Below, piece by piece: positions 7,191-14,198 of a stretch of 14,198 nt of DNA (positions are counted from its first letter, which is position 1; each line of letters starts with the position of its first letter). The notes under the pieces were generated by a model. That model saw only the letters and a list, made by a program, of their open reading frames with translations, did not search any database and was not told the origin of the DNA. A program made the position numbers and the translations under genes. Source of the stretch: Gammaproteobacteria bacterium (GTDB lineage: Bacteria; Pseudomonadota; Gammaproteobacteria; UBA6429); the NCBI GenBank assembly GCA_003232015.1, contig QIKU01000162.1:1-14198 (forward strand), in the 5' to 3' direction.

Positions 7191-8324
7191 ATGGCTGAAG
7201 ATAGTGGTCAGGAACGCACCCATGACGCGACCCCACGACGTAAACAACAGGCCAGGGATAAAGGCCAGGTTGTTCAGTCTCGTGAATTAAATACAATGTT
7301 ACTGTTAATGTCTTCGGGCGTGGCAGCATTGATGCTTGGGCCTGAGTTAGTCCGAGATATAATGGAAATTAGCCGAAATTATTTTTCCGTTGACAGAGAA
7401 ATTATCTTTGATGAAACTGTATTATTCGAACAATTTGAAAATGCAGTATTTGATGCGGTGTTTGCAGTCATACCATTTTTTGTCGTGGTGACGGTGTTTG
7501 CTGTTGCTGGTCCGATTCTGATTGGAGGGCTTAATCTAAGCGGTAAAGCCATTAGTTTTAAATTTGAGAAACTCGATCCAATCAAGGGGATGAAGCGTAT
7601 TTTTGCCTGGCGCGGCCTGGTTGAATTATTAAAAGCACTACTTAAATTTATTTTCATAGGTGGAGTGGCTATTATTTTTCTGTATAGCCAGCAGGATGTC
7701 TATGTTGGGCTCGGTTACGAACCTTTGTATTTTGCCATAAACCATGCCATCAATTTATTAATATGGGGGTTTATTACTATATCTTCGGCAATGATCATTG
7801 TTGCCCTTCTGGATATACCGTTTCAACTTTGGGATCATAATCAACAGATTAAAATGACATTCCAGGAAGTTCGTGATGATAGTAAGGATACCGAAGGCGA
7901 TCCTGAACTCAAAGCTCGAATTAAACGTCAGCAACGAGAAATAGCACAACGTCGCATGATGTCTGAAGTACCGAAAGCCGATGTTATTATTACTAACCCG
8001 GAGCATTATTCGGTAGCACTAAAATATGATCAGAACAAAATGGATGCGCCTGTTCTGGTGGCTAAAGGAATTGATGTGCTTGCTTTGAAAATTAGAGAGA
8101 TCGCAAAGGAACATGATGTCTTAATTGTTGAATCACCACCACTGGCGCGGGCATTGCACCACACTACCGAACTGGATCAGGAGGTGCCGGCGGGTTTGTA
8201 TCTGGCTGTAGCCAAAGTGCTTGCGTATGTATTCCAGTTAAAACAACGTCCTGACTGGAAAACTAAACAAGATACGAAAGTTGATGACCTTCCGATTCCA
8301 GATGACATGCAATTTGATTCATAA
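7191..8324 (+). CDS. flhB: Flagellar export switch protein FlhB (NPEH variant)
   Basis: FlhB changes export specificity from rod/hook to filament substrates after self-cleavage in its cytoplasmic domain. The 377 aa protein begins with the conserved basic N-terminus (ERTHDATPRRKQQARDKGQV). It has four membrane segments in about residues 33-213, and a C-terminal domain containing the cleavage site at N269-P270. The usual site is NPTH; here it reads NPEH (codons 7995-8006, AAC CCG GAG CAT). Asn, Pro and His, which carry the chemistry, are kept, so cleavage is likely retained. The C-terminal tail past residue 350 is short and polar. It starts 3 nt after fliR; flhA begins 19 nt downstream. Confidence 0.97.
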   Translation: MAEDSGQERTHDATPRRKQQARDKGQVVQSRELNTMLLLMSSGVAALMLGPELVRDIMEISRNYFSVDREIIFDETVLFEQFENAVFDAVFAVIPFFVVVTVFAVAGPILIGGLNLSGKAISFKFEKLDPIKGMKRIFAWRGLVELLKALLKFIFIGGVAIIFLYSQQDVYVGLGYEPLYFAINHAINLLIWGFITISSAMIIVALLDIPFQLWDHNQQIKMTFQEVRDDSKDTEGDPELKARIKRQQREIAQRRMMSEVPKADVIITNPEHYSVALKYDQNKMDAPVLVAKGIDVLALKIREIAKEHDVLIVESPPLARALHHTTELDQEVPAGLYLAVAKVLAYVFQLKQRPDWKTKQDTKVDDLPIPDDMQFDS

Positions 8325-8343
8325 GCAGATGAAGTTAGAATAA

Positions 8344-10461
8344 ATGGCAGAACAAACCTCAGTGTTACATTCAATTCGAAGTATTAGTCGAATCGGGCTA
8401 GGCGCGCCGCTGTTAATGATGATGATGATGGCCATGATCATCGTGCCACTTGCGCCGATTGCGCTGGATGCCATGTTCACATTTAATATATCGCTTGCGC
8501 TGGTGATTTTATTAGTGACAATTTATACCAAACGACCTTTAGACTTTACCTTATTCCCAACTGTTTTGCTGGTTACGACATTACTTCGACTTGCGCTTAA
8601 TGTTGCCTCGACGCGGGTTGTTTTGCTTGATGGCCATACTGGGCCAGATGCAGCAGGGCAGGTTATTAAGGCCTTTGGTGAGTTTGTAGTAGGAGGGAAT
8701 TACGCGGTTGGCCTGGTGGTGTTTTTGATTTTGGTTATTATAAATTTTGTCGTCATTACCAAAGGTGCAACTCGTATATCTGAAGTGAGTGCGCGTTTTA
8801 CCCTGGATGCAATGCCGGGTAAACAAATGGCTATCGATGCTGATTTGAGTGCCGGTTTGATTGAACAAGATGAAGCGCGTCAGCGCCGAGCAGAAATTAG
8901 TTCTGAGGCAGAGTTTTATGGGTCAATGGACGGTGCGAGTAAATTTGTTCGCGGCGATGCGGTTGCTAGTATACTGATATTAGTGATCAATCTTATCGGT
9001 GGATTATCGATCGGGATTGCACAACACGATCTAAGTTTTTCTCAGGCGGCGGTAAACTACACATTGTTAACGATTGGAGATGGCCTGGTTGCACAAATTC
9101 CAGCGTTATTATTATCGACCGCGGCAGGTATCATAATTACGCGTGTCTCCAGTTCACAGGATATGGGTGAGCAGGTGCTTCACCAGTTATTTAATAACCC
9201 AAAATCACTTGGGGTTACCGCCAGCATTCTTGGTATCATAGGAATTATTCCTGGCATGCCTAATGTTGCGTTTTTAACCCTGGCTATTATCTGTGGCGCG
9301 GGTGCATATTGGATTCATGAGCATAACAAGAAAAAAGAACAGCAGGTAGCAGTACAAGTTGAGCCGGCGACAAAACCTGAGTCAACGGAATTGAGTTGGG
9401 ATGATGTGCAACCGCTGGATGCGATCGATCTGGAAGTGGGCTATCGATTGATCCCTATGGTGGACAAACAACAAGGCGGTCAATTGATGCCGCGCATCAG
9501 AGGCGTTCGTAAAAAACTTTCTCAGGAAATGGGTTTCTTAGTCCCCCCCGTGCATATTCGCGACAATCTGGATTTATCACCCGGCGCCTATCGTATTGCC
9601 CTCATGGGCGTCACCGTCGGCGAAGCGGAAGTGTATCCGGATCGCGATCTTGCCATTAACCCCGGCCAGGTCTTTGGGACTTTACAAGGTATCGAAACGA
9701 CTGACCCGGCATTTGGTCTGGCCGCGGTCTGGATTGAACCCGCTCAACGTGATCAGGCGCAGACCTTTGGTTATACCGTGGTCGATGCTAATACCGTTAT
9801 CGCTACCCATCTCAGCCAACTGGTTAAAACGCATGGACATGAGCTGCTTGGTCATGAAGAAGTCCAGCACATTCTGGATATGCTTGCCAAATCAGCCCCC
9901 AAACTCGTCGAGAACTTAACTCCGGACACGCTTTCACTGGGCACGATAGTGAAGGTGTTGCAAAACCTGTTAGAAGAAGGTGTGGCGATTCGCGATATTC
10001 GTTCCATAGCCGAATCCTTGGCGGAGCATGGTAGCCGGAGTCAAGAGCCTGACATTTTGACCGCAGCGGTGCGGGTGGCACTTGGACGTTCAATTACCCA
10101 ACAAATCAATGGCATGGCGCTGGAGTTACCTGTTATCACACTGGATCCGGCGCTGGAACAGTTGTTGCATCAGACAATACAGGCAACTGAAGGTGGCGCC
10201 ACCAGCATCGAACCCGGGCTCGCTGAAAGGATCCACAGCTCATTACAGGAGACAACGGCGACACAGGAACAAAACGGTTTGCCGGCCATATTGCTGGTTT
10301 CGGCTGTATTGAGACCGATGCTGGCAAAATTTGTAAGGCACACAATTCCAGCTTTACATGTACTGTCTTATAACGAGATACCAAATGATAAACAAATAAA
10401 GATTGTGGCAACCGTAGGGCAGAATAGTCAGCCAGGACAAATGCAACAATCAGGAACATGA
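8344..10461 (+). CDS. flhA: Flagellar type III export gate protein FlhA
   Basis: FlhA forms the nonameric cytoplasmic ring of the exporter, binds chaperone-substrate complexes and couples export to the proton gradient. The 705 aa protein (E. coli 692) has about eight membrane segments in residues 20-330. The FHIPEP-type signature starts at R64 (RPLDFTLFPTVLLVTTLLRL), and the conserved cytoplasmic loop includes MPGKQMAIDADLSAG. A linker leads to the large cytoplasmic domain (about 355-690). The first membrane segment contains five consecutive Met codons (8416-8430). GC content rises clearly in the part coding for residues about 399-656, by my count from roughly 43 to 57 percent, then falls again. 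The reading frame is intact. Confidence 0.98.
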   Translation: MAEQTSVLHSIRSISRIGLGAPLLMMMMMAMIIVPLAPIALDAMFTFNISLALVILLVTIYTKRPLDFTLFPTVLLVTTLLRLALNVASTRVVLLDGHTGPDAAGQVIKAFGEFVVGGNYAVGLVVFLILVIINFVVITKGATRISEVSARFTLDAMPGKQMAIDADLSAGLIEQDEARQRRAEISSEAEFYGSMDGASKFVRGDAVASILILVINLIGGLSIGIAQHDLSFSQAAVNYTLLTIGDGLVAQIPALLLSTAAGIIITRVSSSQDMGEQVLHQLFNNPKSLGVTASILGIIGIIPGMPNVAFLTLAIICGAGAYWIHEHNKKKEQQVAVQVEPATKPESTELSWDDVQPLDAIDLEVGYRLIPMVDKQQGGQLMPRIRGVRKKLSQEMGFLVPPVHIRDNLDLSPGAYRIALMGVTVGEAEVYPDRDLAINPGQVFGTLQGIETTDPAFGLAAVWIEPAQRDQAQTFGYTVVDANTVIATHLSQLVKTHGHELLGHEEVQHILDMLAKSAPKLVENLTPDTLSLGTIVKVLQNLLEEGVAIRDIRSIAESLAEHGSRSQEPDILTAAVRVALGRSITQQINGMALELPVITLDPALEQLLHQTIQATEGGATSIEPGLAERIHSSLQETTATQEQNGLPAILLVSAVLRPMLAKFVRHTIPALHVLSYNEIPNDKQIKIVATVGQNSQPGQMQQSGT

Positions 10462-10480
10462 GCGTAGGTACTGACGAGAT

Positions 10481-11824
10481 ATGAAAATTAAACGGTTTAC
10501 GGGTAGAGATATGCGACAGGCTATTCGCAATGTGCGCGATGTGATGGGTGCCGATGCAGTGATATTATCCAATAATAAAACCGAAAATGGCATTGAAGTG
10601 GTTGCCGCCATCGATTATGACGAAAGTTTACTGGGTGGTTCGAAGAACATTTCTAACTCGGTATTTGAGAATGCAGAACAGTGCAGTGAACGGGAAGTGA
10701 ATCGCCAGGCTGTCTGGGATGATGTTCGTTATGCACGAAATATTCCTGCTGCTTCGGTTAATGCACCTGCTCATACCCAGGTTACGACTAAATCGAAATC
10801 AACTATTTTTGATAGCGGTTCGGTTCACGAAGAAGATGTTACCGATTCCACTCCAGCCAAAGATGCTTATAAGCTAGAGCAAGACCATTCGTTCAAAGAA
10901 ATGCAGTCTGAAATACGATCGTTACGGGGTTTATTGGTAAACCAACTTTCCGGGCTGGCCTGGGAAAACGAATCGAAATATCATCCGATTCGTGCTCGTG
11001 TATTGCAGCGCTTAATCGCATTAGGATTAAGCCCAAAATTAGCCAGAGAAATTTCTGAGGGTTTGCAGGAGAGTGATGATATTGATCACACCTGGCGCAT
11101 GGCACTAGGTACATTAGCGCATCGCTTACCGGTACAGGATGATAACATTTTAAATCAAAAACAGAATGTAGTGGCGATTGTGGGTGCGACCGGTGTGGGT
11201 AAAACCACCACCGTGGCAAAATTGGCGGCACGTTACATATTGCGACATGGTAAGGGACGGGTGGGATTAATTACCACAGATAACTACCGGGTTGCCGCAC
11301 ATGAGCAGTTGCGTAATTATGCGAAAATCATGGGGGCTCCCATGCGTGTGGCGAGTGATGTTGAAAGTTTGCAGGACGCCCTGGCCGCATTCCACAACAA
11401 GGATCTAGTCTTAATCGATACCGCAGGTATGAGTCAGCGCGATATGCGTTTAAATGAACAGCTGGGTATGCTCAGTGAAACTGGCCATAATATTCAAGTT
11501 TATCTCACTCTGGCCGCGAATAATCAACGAGGCGTGATGACGGATGTGGCGCGCGCATTTAAACCCGTGCCGTTATCAGGGTTGATATTAACGAAAGTTG
11601 ATGAGACGACCAGTCTGGGTGGTGGTTTGTCGATAGCAGCAGAACAGCAAATACCCATTGCCTACATCAGTGATGGACAACAGGTGCCAGAAGATATACA
11701 TCCTGCACGTGCTCATGCTCTGGTTTCGAGAGCGGTGACGATTATGCAGGATGTGGGTGTGGGGGCAAAAGACGATCCCATTTCACAAATGATCGGTGGC
11801 ATGGTGGCACATGCAAATGTCTAA
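10481..11824 (+). CDS. flhF: Flagellar biosynthesis SRP-type GTPase FlhF
   Basis: FlhF marks the cell pole where the flagellum is built. The 447 aa product has the FlhF N-terminus MKIKRFTGRDMRQAIRNVRD, a variable and acidic middle (about 65-145), then the N and G domains shared with Ffh and FtsY. GTP-binding motifs are in order: G1 GATGVGKTTT (235-244), the DNYRVAAHEQL region, G3 DTAG (313-316) and G4 TKVD (371-374). The C-terminus overlaps flhG by 8 nt if flhG starts at 11817. Pairing of flhF with flhG is typical of polar flagellates such as Vibrio, Pseudomonas and Shewanella. There is a 19-nt gap after flhA. Confidence 0.97.
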   Translation: MKIKRFTGRDMRQAIRNVRDVMGADAVILSNNKTENGIEVVAAIDYDESLLGGSKNISNSVFENAEQCSEREVNRQAVWDDVRYARNIPAASVNAPAHTQVTTKSKSTIFDSGSVHEEDVTDSTPAKDAYKLEQDHSFKEMQSEIRSLRGLLVNQLSGLAWENESKYHPIRARVLQRLIALGLSPKLAREISEGLQESDDIDHTWRMALGTLAHRLPVQDDNILNQKQNVVAIVGATGVGKTTTVAKLAARYILRHGKGRVGLITTDNYRVAAHEQLRNYAKIMGAPMRVASDVESLQDALAAFHNKDLVLIDTAGMSQRDMRLNEQLGMLSETGHNIQVYLTLAANNQRGVMTDVARAFKPVPLSGLILTKVDETTSLGGGLSIAAEQQIPIAYISDGQQVPEDIHPARAHALVSRAVTIMQDVGVGAKDDPISQMIGGMVAHANV

Positions 11825-12701
11825 TGTTATCTCCGTCGATCAAGCAACAGGACTAAGACGTATGGCTGATCCGAAACCAGTAAGAGTGCTTGCCGTAACC
11901 GGAGGCAAGGGCGGTGTTGGTAAGTCTACGATTGCGGTTAATTTAAGTATTGCACTTGCCCATGCGGGACGAAAAGTATTAGTTCTGGATGCCGACCTTG
12001 GCCTGGCGAATATTGATATTATGTTAGGTTTGCACTCAAAAGCCAACTTACATCACGTCATTAGCGGTGAACGTAGTCTGGAAGAGATCATGCTGGACGG
12101 CCCTGCCGGAATAAAAGTTATTCCTGCGGCTTCAGGTATTAAAGAGATGGCCGAATTATCTCCCGAGACGCATGCCGGATTAGTCAATGCGTTTAGCGCT
12201 ATTTCACATAATATAGATACGATGATTGTTGATACGGCAGCGGGTATTAGCGATTCAGTTACCAGTTTTACTCGTGCAGCACAGGAAGTGGTTGTGGTGG
12301 TCTGTGACGAGCCGGCATCGATTACCGATGCCTATGCCATCATTAAGCTACTCAGCCGAGAACATGGTATTTTCAGGTTCCGGGTGCTGGCTAATCTGGC
12401 AAATGGGGCGCAGCACGGTAAAGAAATTTATAATAAAATATTGAAAGTTACCGATCGTTTTCTCGATGTTGCGCTAGACTATATGGGGTACGTACCGGAA
12501 GATGATTTCCTACGCAAGGCGGTTAAGAAACAGCGTGCGGTTGTCGAGGCTTTTCCTCGTAGTAAATCAGCACAGGCATTTTCGACTTTGGCTGATAAAA
12601 CGATGAAGTGGCCGTTACCAGCCGCAGCCAGCGGGCATCTGGAATTTTTCGTTGAACGACTCGTACAACCACCTACAACAACCATTGAGGCGGTGTCATG
12701 A
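11817..12701 (+). CDS. flhG: MinD-like ATPase FlhG (FleN), flagellar number regulator
   Basis: FlhG limits flagellar number, by stimulating FlhF GTPase and, in Pseudomonas and Vibrio, by restraining the master activator FleQ/FlrA. From ATG 11817 the product is 294 aa. It has a deviant Walker A motif KGGVGKST (31-38), the MinD-type LDADLGLANIDIMLGL, and the phosphate-side motif VDTAAG. N-terminal to the ATPase is DQATGLRR (8-15), which fits the DQAxxLR activating peptide described for FlhG acting on FlhF. This argues for a start at or before 11817 and against the internal ATG at 11862. A GTG at 11796 and an ATG at 11811 are also in frame. GGTGG lies 9 nt before 11817, and the start overlaps the end of flhF by 8 nt. 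Confidence 0.95.
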   Translation: MSNVISVDQATGLRRMADPKPVRVLAVTGGKGGVGKSTIAVNLSIALAHAGRKVLVLDADLGLANIDIMLGLHSKANLHHVISGERSLEEIMLDGPAGIKVIPAASGIKEMAELSPETHAGLVNAFSAISHNIDTMIVDTAAGISDSVTSFTRAAQEVVVVVCDEPASITDAYAIIKLLSREHGIFRFRVLANLANGAQHGKEIYNKILKVTDRFLDVALDYMGYVPEDDFLRKAVKKQRAVVEAFPRSKSAQAFSTLADKTMKWPLPAAASGHLEFFVERLVQPPTTTIEAVS

Positions 12702-13432
12702 ACGGGGCAGCTATGTATGCATCAGAACAGATAACTAACCACAGTCAGGTCGTCGAGAAGCACGCGTCGCTAGTGAAACGTATCGCCTGTCATTTGATTA
12801 ACCGTTTACCGGCCAGCGTCCAGCTCGAAGATTTAATTCAGGCTGGTATGATAGGTTTACTTGAAGCCTCGAAAAACTATGATCCCCTGCAAGGTGCGAG
12901 TTTTGAAACCTATGCGGGAATACGAATTCGTGGCTCAATGCTTGATGAGATCCGTAAAAATGACTGGGCACCCCGCTCGGTACATCGCAAGGCACGTATG
13001 GTCGCCGAAGCGGTGCGTGAAATCGAGAATGAACATGGTCGGGATGCTCGTGATACCGAAATAGCCGCCACCCTGGATATGCCCATTGAAGATTATTACA
13101 AGATTCTACAGGATAACAGCTATCACAAGGTATTGAGCGTTGAAGATATGGGCTTGGGTGAAGAATCACTGCTGGATAACCTTTCCGATAATGCGCCCGG
13201 TGTGCTTGATGGCTTGCAAAAGGAAGATATGCAACGAATTATAGCCGAGGCTGTGGCCAGCCTGCCTGAACGTGAACGCCTGGTCATGGCATTGTATTAT
13301 GATGAAGAGTTGAATCTCCGTGAAATTGGTGCGGTTATGGGCGTAAGTGAATCCCGGGTCAGTCAAATCCATTCTCAGGCGGTCATTCGATTACAGGCAA
13401 GAATGGCGAACCGTTTAACCGAAAATACCTAG
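12698..13432 (+). CDS. fliA: Flagellar RNA polymerase sigma factor FliA (sigma-28)
   Basis: FliA directs transcription of late flagellar and chemotaxis genes and is normally held inactive by FlgM, which is not in this window. The 244 aa product (E. coli 239) has region 2 with INRLPASVQLEDLIQAGMIGLLEA and the -10 reading part ETYAGIRIRGSMLDEIR, then the region 3 motif DWAPRSVHRKAR. Region 4 carries the helix-turn-helix LNLREIGAVMGVSESRVSQIHSQ at about 205-227. The ATG at 12698 overlaps the flhG stop as ATGA and has GAGG 8 nt upstream; an in-frame ATG at 12713 is a less likely alternative. It is the last gene of the operon, with 317 nt of non-coding DNA after it. Confidence 0.98.
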   Translation: MNGAAMYASEQITNHSQVVEKHASLVKRIACHLINRLPASVQLEDLIQAGMIGLLEASKNYDPLQGASFETYAGIRIRGSMLDEIRKNDWAPRSVHRKARMVAEAVREIENEHGRDARDTEIAATLDMPIEDYYKILQDNSYHKVLSVEDMGLGEESLLDNLSDNAPGVLDGLQKEDMQRIIAEAVASLPERERLVMALYYDEELNLREIGAVMGVSESRVSQIHSQAVIRLQARMANRLTENT

Positions 13433-13449
13433 TCATTCAGGGTATCGAA

Positions 13450-13492
13450 CTGTCGTGCCACGGCAGTGAAATAATTCATATTTTTCGTTTTT
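13450..13492 (+). terminator. Weak intrinsic terminator candidate after fliA
   Basis: CTGTCG-TGCCA-CGGCAG (13450-13466) forms a 6-bp stem (7 with the flanking A-T; one G-U pair) and a 5-nt loop. T-rich runs follow at 13480-13485 and 13487-13492, about 14 nt past the stem rather than directly next to it, so efficiency is doubtful. It sits 17 nt after the fliA stop, the expected place for an operon end. Confidence 0.35.
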
Positions 13493-13633
13493 TAGCCGTT
13501 TCCTGATTATCTCTACGTGTATTCACCGGTGTGGCGATTCGATGATAAGCGTGGGGTTGTACAGTTTTTGCGCTTTTGCCGCTTTTAATATGGAAACGAC
13601 CGCAATTTTCTCAAATTCATTGTGGGGCATAAT

Positions 13634-13660
13634 TAAATCTTTTTGTTCCCTGTCCGATAG
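13634..13660 (+). promoter_or_regulatory. Sigma-28 (FliA) type promoter of cheY
   Basis: TAAATCTT (from 13634) and TCCGATAG (13653-13660) resemble the sigma-28 consensus TAAAGTTT and GCCGATAA. Each box matches 6 of 8 bases, and the TAAA to -10 box distance is exactly the consensus 15 nt. The core CGATA is intact. Transcription should begin near 13667, leaving a leader of about 80 nt before cheY. cheY-cheZ genes are FliA-dependent in related flagellates, and fliA is the gene directly upstream. Confidence 0.72.
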
Positions 13661-13674
13661 TTATCTTACGCAAA

Positions 13675-13712
13675 ACAGACCTCGTTTGAAGACCATTAAA
13701 ACGAGAATCTGT
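13675..13712 (+). promoter_or_regulatory. Imperfect hairpin in the cheY 5' leader
   Basis: ACAGA (13675-13679) pairs with TCTGT (13708-13712), and CTCGTTT (13681-13687) with AAACGAG (13699-13705). This gives 12 base pairs with a small internal loop and an 11-nt terminal loop. It begins just after the predicted sigma-28 start site. A second ACAGA (13726-13730) upstream of the ribosome site could compete for the same TCTGT. A regulatory role is inference. No known riboswitch pattern was recognised. Confidence 0.4.
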
Positions 13713-13749
13713 CATTGAAACTTGAACAGACTGGATTTCTGGAGGGTTC

Positions 13750-14136
13750 GTGGATAAGAACATGAAAATCCTGATCGTAGATGACTTTTCTACGATGCGG
13801 CGCATTATTAAAAATCTACTTCGAGACTTGGGTTTTAATAATACATCAGAAGCGGATGATGGCATAACGGCATTACCTATGCTGCAAGGCGGTGGTTTTG
13901 ATCTGCTGGTAACCGACTGGAATATGCCGGGCATGCAGGGCATCGATCTGCTCAAGCATGTTCGCGCTGAAGAGGCGCTGGTAGATTTACCCGTGTTGAT
14001 GGTTACCGCAGAGCAAAAACGTGAGCAGATTGTTGCGGCAGCACAAGCCGGTGTGAATGGTTATATTGTAAAACCATTTACAGCCCAAACGCTAAAAGAA
14101 AAGCTTGATAAAATGTTTGAGCGAATTGAAGGATAA
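13750..14136 (+). CDS. cheY: Chemotaxis response regulator CheY
   Basis: CheY is phosphorylated by CheA and binds FliM to change motor direction. The 128 aa single receiver domain aligns with E. coli CheY over its whole length: [27 protein letters not shown] and [14 protein letters not shown] are plain. The acidic pocket is D11 and D12, the phosphorylation site is D56, and the switch and catalytic residues are T86, Y105 and K108. The GTG at 13750 is chosen because GGAGG lies 4-5 nt upstream; an ATG at 13762 would be about 16 nt from that site, too far. The result, [12 protein letters not shown], resembles other CheY starts. It is preceded by a sigma-28 type promoter and followed after 14 nt by the next gene. 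Confidence 0.97.
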   Translation: MDKNMKILIVDDFSTMRRIIKNLLRDLGFNNTSEADDGITALPMLQGGGFDLLVTDWNMPGMQGIDLLKHVRAEEALVDLPVLMVTAEQKREQIVAAAQAGVNGYIVKPFTAQTLKEKLDKMFERIEG

Positions 14137-14150
14137 GGGAATTAATCTAA

Positions 14151-14198
14151 ATGGAAGGTAAAGCAATTTTAACTGATGAAAACATTGCCCGGGTAAGA
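14151..14198 (+). CDS. cheZ: Start of the gene after cheY, probably CheZ phosphatase (cut by window)
   Basis: An ATG at 14151, with AAGGGA about 10 nt upstream, opens a frame that runs to the right edge: 16 codons, MEGKAILTDENIARVR. The residues themselves are not diagnostic. The cheZ call rests on gene order: in polar-flagellated Gammaproteobacteria, fliA-cheY is normally followed by cheZ, which dephosphorylates CheY-P. The 14-nt gap implies cotranscription with cheY. Confidence 0.55.
   Translation, partial: MEGKAILTDENIARVR

Noticed and set aside
9596..9919. 107-codon plus-strand frame inside flhA
   Set aside because: Wholly within a strongly conserved FlhA coding region; its openness follows from the GC-rich composition there.
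11802..11821. Possible sigma-54 site TGGCAC near the flhF-flhG junction
   Set aside because: The -12 element is missing: TG instead of GC at the required spacing.
13617..13955. 112-codon minus-strand frame across the cheY promoter and cheY
   Set aside because: Overlaps the well-supported cheY gene antisense and lacks support.

Overview
The window is a flagellar and chemotaxis locus of a Gammaproteobacterium. The reasons are an Orn close to the E. coli protein, a polar-flagellum style gene order (fliLMNOPQR-flhB-flhA-flhF-flhG-fliA-cheY), and sigma-54 and sigma-28 type promoters as in Vibrio and Pseudomonas flagellar hierarchies. FlhF and FlhG together point to a polar flagellum with controlled number. 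Base composition is moderate to AT-rich. The genus cannot be named from the sequence alone.

Layout. 1-1160 (minus): an M48A/Ste24-type membrane zinc protease, running off the left edge. 1161-1306: a divergent promoter region. 1307-1855: orn, oligoribonuclease. 1856-2853: about 1 kb without an intact gene. It holds a small lipoprotein gene broken by two opposite frameshifts (2068-2565), several short inverted repeats and a near-consensus sigma-54 promoter (2807-2822). 2854-13432: eleven tightly packed or overlapping plus-strand flagellar genes. fliL, fliM and fliN cover stator function and the switch; fliO, fliP, fliQ, fliR, flhB and flhA form the type III export gate; flhF and flhG set location and number; fliA encodes sigma-28. 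13433-13749: a weak terminator-like hairpin, a sigma-28 type promoter with exact spacing and a structured leader. 13750-14136: cheY. 14151 to the right edge: the first 16 codons of the next gene, probably cheZ.

How it works together. The sequence suggests a two-step cascade in one locus. A sigma-54 promoter drives the export/switch operon, whose last gene encodes sigma-28. Sigma-28 then switches on cheY and the gene after it. CheY-P binds the N-terminal peptide of FliM, encoded in the first operon, to change motor rotation. Orn upstream degrades pGpG, the breakdown product of c-di-GMP, a second messenger that often controls flagellar genes. That link is by function only.

I saw no CRISPR array, IS element, phage gene, tRNA or rRNA. 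The core is a well-known system. The less ordinary parts are the frameshifted lipoprotein gene, the cheY leader, the NPEH variant of the FlhB cleavage motif, the GC step inside flhA and the FlhG start that preserves the FlhF-activating peptide.
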